Assembly: GCA_026770025.1 (NCBI GenBank)
Contig: JAMXDE010000087.1
Location: 1 to 64,000, forward strand
Length of the DNA stretch: 64,000 nucleotides
Reading direction: 5' to 3'
Source: Craspedostauros australis
Taxonomy: Eukaryota > Bacillariophyta > Bacillariophyceae > Mastogloiales > Achnanthaceae
The notes beneath the pieces were generated by a model, which was not told where the DNA came from, ran no database searches, and worked only from the letters and a program-made list of their open reading frames with translations. Numbering within the stretch: the first letter of the stretch is position 1; every line of letters begins with the position of its first letter. The translations under genes were made by a program, and so were the position numbers. Below, piece by piece: positions 29,543 to 39,800 of this stretch.

Positions 29543-30247
29543 GACATTACCGCCACCCCCCACCGTGGAGGAATGACCCACATCAATGAGATCCAACAGA
29601 CCACCATCACCACAAGGTTCAACGAGGAACTGGAACGATTGGCGGACGAAGACAGCCAAGATCCCATGTGTGAAGACATCGACGAACTTGATGCATGGAA
29701 TGCACATGCCGCTATCTTGGGCTGCACCACGGTCAACGCTACGACTAGCTTTCTTGCTTCCAGTCAACTCACGTTGCGACGTGAGATGAAGGGGAGTAAT
29801 AGAGCTAAACTAGCAGTTAGGCTAAGGAAGGATTTCCTGGAACACATGACTCGTTTTCCCACGAATCGGTCTGAACCACGTTTTGGACATAACCACGTTT
29901 GGAGCAGGCACAAGTCTTCGAAGAAACTCTTTGGAGTCCAGGACCCATGGGAAAAGGGTCCCAATGACTGGGTCACCGGAACCCCTCCCCACCGAAAACT
30001 TGATGCCGATACAAGACTACTGGATCCACGGTACGGTTCCACTTGGGAGTACACGCGAGATGACCTTCGCCCAGCTTCCAACTTGATGGAGGGAAACTTT
30101 CCCCTGGTACTGGAGCTACGCAAACCCTACACCCCTTTTCTGACAGCAACCCAACAAAAGGGCCCCCTCCTGTGGTACTTGGGCTACGCAAACCCTACGA
30201 CCCTTTTCCAGGGCAACCCACACAGGGTGTCACACGAACAAGAATAA
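29543..30247 (+). pseudogene. Element B1 polyprotein, 3' part
   Basis: The continuation of the B1 frame after the A2 insertion, starting DITATPHRGG. When A2 and one copy of ACCCAA are removed, it is in phase with the frame ending at 21614. The segment HINEIQQTTITTRFNEELERL corresponds to HINQVQQVSITSSLNKALE near the B3 C-terminus. The B3 stop is missing here, so the frame passes the polypurine tract and runs about 450 nt into the 3' LTR, ending NPHRVSHEQE. That tail is probably incidental read-through. Confidence 0.8.
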
Positions 30248-30412
30248 TTGCACTAATCTCATAATCCGCACGTTTCTTCACCATCTACCAGTATTCTAAA
30301 TTGACTACTTGTGGAACAGAAGACTCTCGTCCGGATCGCTTGCCAGTCAAGCCTCTGCCTACAGCTAAAGAACAGCCAACAAGACAACAGCCATTACGTT
30401 TGGGCTCTATTA
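29797..30412 (+). repeat. 3' LTR of element B1
   Basis: A 616-bp partner of 15257-15872, preceded by the polypurine tract GATGAAGGGGAG. It ends GGGCTCTATTA, then the duplicated target CAAGT. Confidence 0.95.
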
Positions 30413-30896
30413 CAAGTCTTTCAGGACGAGGGTGACAAGCTGGTAAGTGAAGACACTGTTTGGGTTGAGTGACTTCTGCTCTTATGTTATCTTCATTGAG
30501 TTGTATCTCATGTTGCTGTCTTCAAGGTCAGCTCTCAGTCATTGCACCTCGAATCCGATCTTGTTCTGATGTGGAGATGACCCATGATGTGGCGATGATG
30601 TCTTCTGTGTCGACGTCACTCATCACCGTTCCATGGCTCTGTCGATTCCACATTCCATTGATGATGCTTGAGGTCATCGAGTGTGTTGTCATTTCAGGTT
30701 TAGTTGGGAAGTATATCAGGTCAAATTGGGCATCACCTTTTTTCCGGGCGATGACCAGACCGAATCTCTGATGTTCTCCCCAGTGTGTCCCTCATATGCC
30801 GAAAATCATGTGTCGGAGTAAAGCATCGTTTCAGCACATACCAGGACAGACTAATCAGAAAACGAATCAGGTGAATAAAGCGTTGTGCTAATTAGG
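30413..30896 (-). repeat. 5' LTR of D, outer fragment
   Basis: It continues the D LTR from caagtctttcagg to gtgctaat, colinear with 9023-9498. The last base or two differ from the 3' copy, and the sequence passes directly into the terminal repeat of P1. No target duplication matching the far end of D is seen. The outer edge may be eroded or rearranged. Confidence 0.9.
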
Positions 30897-32154
30897 CCCC
30901 ATTCAGGGTACGATCGTACGATCCTGCCGATTTTTTATCGGACAACATTACTTTATTAGCACACGGTGTAGCGTCTTGTCGAATAGGCTTAGATATATTT
31001 AGCTAGCTTCTACGACACAAATACCTGGCTGACTTGTCCTCGTCGTGGACGAAAATGATGACGTCATTGACGGTCGATGTCAGACTGCAATGGTATCGAA
31101 CGGTGTGGATGGCGATGTTTTGGCAGATTCGGCGCCGCGTTGATTCCTCGCGTCGTTTTGGATTTGGCTTGGTGAGGGGTTGCCTCCTTTGTTCGTGTTG
31201 TGTCATGGAGCACGGCAATGGTGGTTGCATCCCTACGCGTCCACTTCCACGTCCACGACAATAGCAACACTTGCGAATACTACACAACATAATATTATAT
31301 ATTAAAATACAATATGGTGTAATGGAGCACAGTGACTTCTCCTTTGGTCTGCAAAATAGAATTTAATTTAACACTTGTTATAGCATTGTTTGTAAAAACA
31401 AAGTCCTGCGAAACCTGCTTTGCTTCCCATGGACATGAGACAACAAGGTCATCTACTGAGCTGTTGGCATGGTGCAGAAAGAGACTGGTGGCGGAAGTGT
31501 TGTTTTCTATGTTGCTTCTTGTGTTGTGATTCGAGTGCGTGCAGGTTCATTGACACCAAAACAACAAGCCAAGAGGAGAACAGATGAACAACAGACAGAA
31601 GCCAATGCTGGCTGTTGGCGACGACTAGCAGAGAGGAGGTCCAAACATGTGGGCAGGAAATAGACCTGAAGTGAGGACAAGGCTGTACTATCCGTTCATG
31701 ACCTAGACAATATAATACATCATTTCTTGTTTTCAGTTTCAGTTCTTTTCATTTTTGACAACAACATCTGTGAACAATACCACTTTCTTTACATCTTTAG
31801 AAAGCTGTTGAGCACAGCTTTCCAATGAATATGTTTAAGTTTAATGTTTCTTACTGCCATCTTATTGCTATTCAAGCCTGAAGTACTTGTGACTTAATTC
31901 TGCACCATGGGACTGAAGCGAAACTGTTCGGCAAGGCTCAAACTGTGAGGCTGGCAACGTCAAATCCGTTTCTTCCACATCACACTCGCTTCAACTGCTG
32001 TTGTACTTCGCTTTCAGCAATTCCTTGCTTTCCTCTTCCAAGGTTGTCATCTCCTCTCATGTCCTTTACGTCTTCATCACCTCCTTCCTTCAAGCATGTA
32101 TGGGTGTGGCAACATCATCACTTGTGATGTTCATCTTCATTTTGTCTTGGCTTT

Positions 32155-33958
32155 GTGACATCGCACCTTCTGCAAACTCAATCAATCATGGAGCCCACAA
32201 TTTCATCGCACTCACAAAAATCATCATACTTGCATGATCACCGCACCCATACTACCATGGTTCCATCTCCAAAACACACAACCAAGCCACCACTGCACCC
32301 TCGATCTTCCAGTCCCCACAAGGAAGCAACAGCGACACCCGAATCGCATCCCGCTTCCAATCCTCCACAATTCCAAGCAGAGAGGGTGCTTGCATATGAC
32401 ATTGATCACTCATACGTTGTATTTGTCCACAAGTCTCTCATGTCTCCAATGAACAACGACAACAATGATTGAACAGTACATCTGCCATCAATGCCCACCT
32501 ACTGTGATTTCTTGGAGAGTGGTCCACCCAACAGCCCCACCAATCCATGGGGTAGTGTCAACAGGGATGTGTGGTCTTCCTACAACAGCTCATCAAATCT
32601 ACCCCAGCAGACTCCTCCATCTGACCACACCAATTCCATGAGCCAACAATGCACAGCGCTTTCCTCCAGGTCGAGCAACAGGAGCATCAAATGCAACTGC
32701 TCAACATGGGTCAAGCCAACTATTTGCCACATGGATTGATCAGCAATGGCAAGGCACTTTGCCTCAGCCAGGAGAGATCTTTCATTCAGTGCCGGTCCAG
32801 CTCTGTTTGGATCAATCATCAGCAAGCAGCCCACCCAAGTTTGCCAGCCCATCTCTGTTGCAATCAACCATTGATAGAAGCACAGATGACAATCATCTGC
32901 TGCATCTGCTCCCCAAGGGGCTGCATCTGCATCTCAACATCATCCAGGGAACCACATACAACATCAACATGAGACAAAGCCAGCACTTCAGTATGTGCCA
33001 CTACCTGTGAGTGCACACAACTGCACGTCCAGCCCATCCACAATGTGGAAATGAACATTGACACTATCCTGGAAATCTTCTTTCCAGTTTCACTACTGGA
33101 GAAGACCCAATTCCACACCAACAGCCATCTTTGCAACACCAAATTGATGGCAACTGCCATCACTGTCCCTGAGCTGTACATCTTCTTTGCCATGTAGTAC
33201 TAAATGGGATTCTTCTGAGCTCCAGAAAAATTGACTACTGGAGAGCTGCCTTGATCTCTTTCCCAACTCATGTACTGATGACATACATGTCCAGAGCAAG
33301 ATATGAAATGGTATGGAAGCCTATGCACTTCACTGCATTGCCAACCTTGGACAAAGTGTCTGAATTGTTGGTGGAGACTGCAGCTGAACCACTAGAAGCT
33401 GAGGATGACATGAGCCCCCATGGACTTTGTTTCAGCTTGGGAACTGAATGTATCAGGAGTGTCAGAAGGGTTCTCACCATAAGGTGAGGAGCATCATGCT
33501 GGTAGCCCCCACAGTCCAAGCAGGGAGGCAAGAGCATCCACACGATCACAGCAGAAACAATCCGCCAAGTATCATCTAGTGCTCCAGACCGATCGGTTGT
33601 GGTATGGCAAGGTTCAGCCCCTTCTCAACCACACCAACAGTGTGTCGAAGCGGCTGTGTCTGAAACCTGGCTATGCTTGCGCCATAGATGAGATGATGGT
33701 TCAATTCAAGGGAAGATCTGCACAGATGCATCGCATGCAGCAGAAGCCAATCAAGGAAGGCTACAAATTCTATTCCCTTTGTTGCTCAGCCTCGGGGTTC
33801 ATGTTCCATGTGCTGCCATCGGGGCGCCTGGACAAAACCACACAGGATCAACAACACCGTCACAGAGCTGCTTGCCAAACTCAATCCTGCTGACAAGCAT
33901 GTTGTTGCCATGGACAATCTATGCACTACAAAGATTGTCATTGAGAAGTTGAGGGAGA
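32155..33958 (+). pseudogene. piggyBac-type transposase, N-terminal and catalytic part
   Basis: Broken frames on the plus strand encode an N-terminal Pro/Ser-rich tail. Next comes NVEMNIDTILEIFFPVS and PELYIFFAM (33050-33200). The catalytic stretch follows, with DEMMVQFKGRSAQMHRMQQK and KPIKEGYKFYSLC at about 33688-33790, then AMDNLCTTKIVIEKLREI at about 33909-33958. The Asp of DEMM and the Asp of AMDNL fit the first two Asp of the piggyBac DDD triad (DDE_Tnp_1_7 family). Several stops and frameshifts lie between 33195 and 33575 and again at 33830-33850, so the gene is dead. The sequence is cut after LREI by the TRIM insertion. Confidence 0.85.
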
Positions 33959-34050
33959 TATCAGCACAAAATCGAATAGTGCTAAGTACGTTACTCCCGT
34001 AGCCCCCACTATCTATAAATTTCACTTGTGTTCGGATCAGCAATCGCATC

Positions 34051-34118
34051 GCCTGTAGCTCAACGGTAGAGCACCAGTAATTCTAACTGAGGTTCCGGGT
34101 TCGAATCCCGGCATGGTA
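34051..34118 (+). ncRNA. tRNA-like Pol III unit in left TRIM LTR
   Basis: The D-arm GCTC...GAGC, A box TAGCTCAACGG (34056-34066), T-arm CCGGG/CCCGG and B box GTTCGAATC (34099-34107) are intact. It is unlikely to be a working tRNA. The acceptor stem pairs at only about four of seven positions. The anticodon loop AATTCTA lacks the universal T33, and the anticodon stem has a C-A mismatch. A T5 run at 34144-34148 could terminate a Pol III transcript of roughly 100 nt lying wholly inside the LTR. Confidence 0.7.
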
Positions 34119-34164
34119 CTTTGCTTTTGCTCACCCCTTGTGATTTTTCGATAGTGCTCTAATA

Positions 34165-34178
34165 GATTAACAGTCGCA
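34165..34178 (+). promoter_or_regulatory. Primer-binding site of TRIM
   Basis: GATTAACAGTCGCA directly follows the left LTR. It is identical over 14 bases to the PBS of element D and over its first ten bases to that of B1. It is complementary to the anticodon arm of tRNA-Asn. Confidence 0.7.
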
Positions 34179-34506
34179 GCTAGTTCTACATCGCTGAGTT
34201 AGGACAACCTTGCACAACACGCCTTCGTGGGCGCGTTGCGATCACCGGATTTCGACCCAGTCTCACACTTGTCTGCTACGGCAGCACTCCTACTTCGTCT
34301 GGCAGTATTCGCCACCCAGCAATGAGGGTGCCCCGAGATGGGGAGGCGCGGGAGATGACAACTTTCCGTCATAGTGCTCTTGAGCAGGTGGTCCACGGTC
34401 GTAGCGTAGGGGAGTATCAGCACAAAATCGAATAGTGCTAAGTACGTTACTCCCGTAGCCCCCACTATCTATAAATTTCACTTGTGTTCGGATCAGCAAT
34501 CGCATC

Positions 34507-34574
34507 GCCTGTAGCTCAACGGTAGAGCACCAGTAATTCTAACTGAGGTTCCGGGTTCGAATCCCGGCATGGTA
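34507..34574 (+). ncRNA. tRNA-like Pol III unit in right TRIM LTR
   Basis: Sequence identical to 34051-34118, offset by 456 bp. Its A box is at 34512-34522, its B box at 34555-34563 and its T5 run at 34600-34604. The same defects argue against a functional tRNA. Confidence 0.7.
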
Positions 34575-34625
34575 CTTTGCTTTTGCTCACCCCTTGTGAT
34601 TTTTCGATAGTGCTCTAATAGGAGA

Positions 34626-35311
34626 TGGGAGTGGGCATTGTGGGAACTGCAAGGAATCATTGTGGATTCCCTCCCAAGGAAATGAAGGACATTGAAGATG
34701 ATCGCTTCAACTCTCTGTACATCTGGACAGAGAGTGACAAGTATGTCATTACTTGATGGGTGGACAACAATGTGGTGCTCATGGTGAGTACAGTCCATTA
34801 TGCAAACAAGACAGTCGCAAAGAATTGACATCAAGCACAACAGACCACAACAAACAAGAACCATCTGAAGACTGTCTGGGGTGATGACTGGAATGCTGCA
34901 AACAGGATCCCAAGAATGATCGATGACTACAATCATTGGATGGGAGGGGTGGATCGGTGTGATCAGCTTCTCGCATACTATCAACCAAATCTGCAGTGTT
35001 GAAGGGTATGGATGCCAATCATGTTTCACCTACTTGACATACTGAGGGTGAACTCATGGATCGCGCACAGTCACCTTGTGGAGGAGGAGGATTGAATGGA
35101 TTACAAATCATATGGCTTGGCAATGGTGGAAGCACTGGTGTGGAAAGCGAGTACCTGCAAAGTCTGTGGCACAAGGAGGGCAAGGAGAATCCTAAAGAAG
35201 ATAAGAACAAGGATAAGGATGAACAATAATCAACCAGTGTTGAGCAAGGATAGGTTCATGGGTGTGTATAAAGACCATGGACAGAAAATCGACAAAGATG
35301 GAAAGCAATGA
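34626..35311 (+). pseudogene. piggyBac-type transposase, C-terminal part
   Basis: The continuation of the transposase after the TRIM: GVGIVGTARNHCG, KEMKDIEDDRFNSLYIW, WVDNNVVLMVSTVHYANK, then IDDYNHWMGGVDRCDQLLAYY at about 34918-34983. The Asp of GGVD fits the third catalytic Asp of piggyBac transposases. Further on are MFHLLDILRVNSWIAHSHL and a basic C-terminus with a remnant Cys pair (CKVCGTRRARR). In-frame stops occur at several places, for example after KYVIT and after QPNLQC. Confidence 0.85.
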
Positions 35312-36138
35312 CTTTGCCAATATTGCTGCTACTTGAAGGCCACAAAAACATTACTGGCCTAGAAGAAAACACTCCCAAGAGGGTCAAACGGATCTACAGC
35401 TTGTGTAGAGTCCATGTCTGCAAAGATCATTGGAGTATATACCATGGAAGGTGACGAAGTATAGTAAAACAAAAATTCAGTGGCTCCCAACGATAGCACT
35501 AGTAAATGATGGTACTGATTTAGTTTTCACGTTGGCCGCGGTAGGACAAACGCGTTCAAAAATTTACACGGTGTCGAGATATACGATATAATAGCGAATT
35601 ATCTCTGGGTAATGAAGGGATAGAGTGTGCATGTGGAGGGAAGGCAGTGTGTGCTGATTGAGACATGGACGAAGCTCAACGTCCCAGGGCATGAACGGCA
35701 GCAGAACCGAGAACAAGGCAGTGTGAAAGTCAAGGCGGGGGTGAAGATCTGGATTACCCACCAACCCACAACTCTGGATTTCGACCACTGATCCACAGCC
35801 CAGATGAAGCATAATCATCACCATGCCTACTGCTACCGCGCAATCCTCAACATCTCTTCGCACCCAACCGCCTTCCCCACGTGAAATGTGAGTCTGTCGA
35901 TCAAGGACACGACTGGACAGCAAGCTGAAGCACGACTGGTGATTCCCAACACAATTTGCCCTTCTGCGTCCGCATGCCTTTCGTTTGTAGTCGTAGATTG
36001 ATGCGAAAAATATAAACTGTTTAACTATAAGGTCCAGGCATCTAATATTTCACACATATACCCTCCACAACATAATAGGATGAAATCTGTCTTCGAATTA
36101 AAAATCGGCACGAATGTACTATCGTATCCTGAATGGGG

Positions 36139-36851
36139 TCATAACTGCGGAGAGAAAAAAGAGTCTGTTGATGACGTGGTTGCGAGCGTGCATCACTCGG
36201 GAAGGAGCATTGGGAATAACAGGAACAGGGTTTACCGCAGCTTTCAACTTAACCCTTTACCGTTAATGACAGTCCCAACTCATGTCCCACAGCACACTCG
36301 TCCGAGCGGAGTAGTACTCTTAACGTCTATAACGTCTAATTAACGTCGTGACACACGGGCTCGGTCTCCCCGTCCGACTCATTGGGGTTTTTGACGTGGT
36401 TGTGAACGGGACGGGACGGGACTGATTGGAGTCTTGCGCTTGTGGTCTCCGTGAACTTTCGGCGAAATTCCCGTGTCTTGCAGACGCATTAGTCGCTGTG
36501 AAGATCATGACGCATGTATTCGGGTATTTGGTACTAGTGACTTTCTTTATGTGTAATATTGGTACGACTGTGACGCAGCCTTTCTTCCGAAGGGCCTTGC
36601 ATTGGTACCGACATGAGAGTAATTGCGCAACTCATCAGAACCACCAGATGTTCTGAAGGATGCATGTACGCAGGGATGGATGTATGTATGCGTGGATTGG
36701 AAACATCGAACCCCTTTTCGGTGCGCTCCTTTGGCTGGCGTCGGTGATGAACGACGCCTTCGTGAGGCATGCGGCATTTGCTGCGTTGGTCCGGCTGCCT
36801 GGTTGTTGCTTCATGGCATGATGCCAGCAGCCCCCCCGACGTTGTCGTGGT
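36139..36851. other. Spacer between P1 and the NTPase-nuclease gene
   Basis: No gene is recognised. The stretch contains a short tandem run of gacggg near 36411-36421. It includes the 3' flank of the minus-strand gene that ends at 36852. Confidence 0.5.
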
Positions 36852-39800
36852 TCACCCGTTTTTCTTTTGTCTCTTCTTGCGATTCCTGGTTTGCGTTTGG
36901 CGTCGAGGAGGTTGTTTTTTTGCTTTGCTTTTTACCTTGTTTCGTTGGAGGCTTTCGTAGTTGTCCTTCATCATGTCGTGCACGGTTAGCGTGTATGATA
37001 TCGCTTGTTTTGATGGGCCGGTCAGATGTGCGGCGTACTCACCTTGTTTTGCAGTTTGTTGACGACCCTGACTCAATGATACCATCTGATTCTTCAGGAT
37101 GGTGGAATTTTCCACCACGAAAGGAACGTATGGAAATTCTCCGCCTGTGTAGCCCCAAGCAACTGTGCTTTTCGCACCTGCAACGGTGAAGATCCGGTCT
37201 TCGCCAAAGAGAGGGTCCAGTTCCGGACTCGTCACTGCGATGCCATTCTTCAGGTACTTTAGCATGTCTGGACTTGTGTCCTTTGCGTAATCTTTGGCTT
37301 GGATACACATCGTTCGCAAGCTGGGGCGCTCGCCGCTTGAGTCGGTTCCCGGCGGCTTCACAAGGAAAGTGACATAGGCGTCTGCGAATTTGCTGTTGCC
37401 GTCTGCAATGGTGGTGAATGGCAGGACATAAGTATCTTTCACGTCGTCTGTAGTTGTGTCGTTGCTGTCGCCCGTGTCCATCGTGCTTGCGCTGTGAGTG
37501 GCAGTGGCCATGGTGGAGCCAGAGAGTAGTTTTCCGACCCCTTGGAGCTTGCCGCAAATGCGGAGTAGCTCCTCATCGGCCAATATTGAATGGTTGGATG
37601 ACAGTGTCGCTTGCATCTCGTCTGAAGGAACTCGCGCCAACGGAGTTACTTGTAAGGTTCCACCCTCACCAAACTGAGCCTTGTTCATTTTGTTAAATGC
37701 AGCACCCTTCTTTTGTACGACAGCATCCGTGATACGGTTTTGGTCTGCGACTGTCGTGACGGAAGTCATCATGGACTTGTTGAAGTAAACTCCAGGAATG
37801 CGCGGCCCTTCCAAGAGAAAGACAGCATGGGCGCCCTTGAGAGACCAAAATTGATCGCCAACGATTTCTGCCACAGGCTTCGGACCTCCCGTCGTTCCGC
37901 ATGTGTAGGAGGAGGAAGGTGACGCAGCGGCTGCAGCAGCCACGGGATTTCCCGCGTTAGTCTTCTTGACGGTCATTCCAACCTTGCGGAGGGCAGAAAA
38001 GATATCTGCTTCCTGTTGGACAGTTGTGCCATGATTGTAGCCAAGAGCGGGAGCAGCAAGGACCCGCCCGTGCTTGTCCTTCTTGACGACCGAGGACGCG
38101 CCAATGGCAGCACTGACCAGCAGCCCGGTGAGAGTCTCGAAGCTGGTCGAGGTTGTCCCCAGGAACGACTTGTCCGTCGGAGCTTGTGTGCCGCCTTGAA
38201 TGAGCCAAAGGCAAAGGAGCTGCATGGCACCACTGAGTTCGAATGGTTTTGCAACCGGCTTGTTTTCGGATTTGGCTCGAAATGGTTTGGCAGTCACCAA
38301 GCCATATTCAGCGACCAGCTTCTGCATGATGGTTTTGTTCTTGTCATCCTCGTTGACACGTTCGAAGCTGATCCCGTAATCCATTTCGCTCACGTGAATA
38401 TCTTTGAGACCGTGTGGGAAGGATGTAGTCTGCTGGAAAAGGAGGACTGCGATCGCTCGATGTGCTGTGAGCCGTGCAAAGGACGCTTCGTTCGACAAAC
38501 TGAACATGCCGTTGCTTGCCATGAATTTGGCGAAGGTATGGGCAAGAATGGCACCCTGCTCCTGTGCATGAGTATTGGCCTTCTTGTTGGTATTCTCGTT
38601 GTTCTTTTGGAGCGTTTTTGCGCAATTCATGTAGACGGAGATCATCCGCGCGTTGGAATCGACTAGGGCCTTGAGCAGAGGGAACTGCTTGAGCTCGCCA
38701 TACTGTGGTATGATGGGGTCTGTTATGCCTTTTGTGTATGCTTGGCGAAGAATATCGTAGACTTCCTCAGGCTTGGCCTTCGCGGAGGGTTTCAAGTGGA
38801 TGAAGTTGCTAGCTACAGATCCCACTGTTCCTTGCGAAGCACCGGTGCCCGCGATCGAGAAGAGGACGTTGACGGTGAGAGTTTTCAAAGGGTCTTCCAA
38901 ACCTTCCACCTTGAGCTTTGCTGGAGTTGCGCCTTCGTCAACCGACCCGACTTGGTGAAGACTTCCGTCAAAGTCGCATCCACACATGATGTATCTCCCC
39001 AACGTTGTCCCAAAATCTTCGTAGTCTCTGATGACGGCCTTAACGAGGTTTGGTTGACTACCTGCTTCGTCGATCGCAACGACAATATGGAGGGTCGCCA
39101 TGCCATATCCACCTTGGTCCTTGCGCTTCCCGTCCAGTTCTTTGATGAAGCTGATGAGATCTTTCAATCCAAGAAAGTCGTCTGGTTTGAGTCCTTTGTC
39201 CCAAGTGGCTTTGACGGCATTCGTGAGGGCGCGTAAAGCATCTCTGCGTCGATAGGCTTTCCTGGTATTAGTCCGTTCCGTCTCGTCGTCGACGCCATGG
39301 AGGCCTACGTGGCCATCAGTGATCAACTTCACGTCCGCATTGAGGGTTATCATGATGGTGAAAAGAGCGTCTCTGGTGTATGCGCTCGCTGCGAGCTCCA
39401 CGGTCTTCCCGCTACCACTCTCCTGGTGGTACACGCGAACTACGTTTTTCACAAGAGGCTGTTCAGTTTCTGTTACGGGGTGTTCAGAGATGAAGACGGT
39501 TGAAGGAGCCGCGCCGGGATCTCCTCCATGTCGAAACTTGGGCTTGCCGATGTAGTGTGCGTGCCCAGTCCCATTTGGGCCGTTGGTTGTTGAAGTGTAC
39601 TCCAGACCACGAAAGCCATCGGCGTCTTTACTGCGGATCTCCTGCAATCTCTTGAGAATTGCCTGGTGTGGGTTGTTGAGCTCGAGGCCGCTATCGTCGG
39701 TGGATGTCCGCGCAGCGTCGAGGATGCACTCGGGGATTAATCTGTTGACACGAAGGAAGGCCTTGAGCCAGGCCGCCAACGTAAAGTCCCCCACGGTCGT

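Larger units (their letters stand above)
33959..34620 (+). mobile_element. TRIM-like mini LTR retrotransposon with tRNA-like LTRs
   Basis: A 662-bp element flanked by the 5-bp duplication GGAGA (33954-33958 and 34621-34625). Removing it and one GGAGA rejoins the piggyBac coding sequence in phase (LREI then GVGIVGTARNHCG). It has two 206-bp terminal direct repeats with no difference that I can see (33959-34164 and 34415-34620), starting TATCAGCAC and ending CTCTAATA. The internal region is only 250 bp and has no convincing protein. The PBS GATTAACAGTCGCA follows the left LTR, and the purine tract AGGGGAG precedes the right LTR. Each LTR holds a tRNA-like unit with Pol III A and B boxes. Shared PBS, PPT and TA-type termini suggest mobilisation by a D- or B-type Copia. 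Confidence 0.85.
30897..36138 (+). mobile_element. P1: degenerate piggyBac-like DNA transposon
   Basis: The element is bounded by 39-bp terminal inverted repeats (30897-30935 and 36100-36138) that match at 34 of 39 positions and start CCCCATTCAGG. Inside is a decayed transposase with recognisable piggyBac motifs, interrupted by a TRIM at 33959-34620. A clear TTAA target duplication is not visible: the left flank is aatta-g and the right flank is tcataa. P2 (7087-8386) is a deleted relative. Regions 30936-32150 and 35312-36099 are non-coding ends shared with P2. Confidence 0.8.

Noticed and set aside
8967-30896. Target-site duplication for element D
   Set aside because: Bases outside the two LTR ends (actgc on the left, tagg or aggcc on the right) do not match; the right edge may be eroded or rearranged at P1.
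34051-34118. Functional tRNA gene
   Set aside because: A and B boxes are intact, but the acceptor stem pairs poorly, position 33 is not T, and the unit lies in a repeated LTR; a tRNA-derived Pol III promoter is the better reading.
34199-34465. 88-codon minus-strand frame inside the TRIM as a protein gene
   Set aside because: It spans the interior and part of the LTR, has no motif, and similar frames arise in many tRNA-derived repeats.
30897-36138. TTAA target duplication for P1
   Set aside because: The left flank reads aattag and the right flank tcataa; no matching TTAA on both sides, so the duplication was not annotated.
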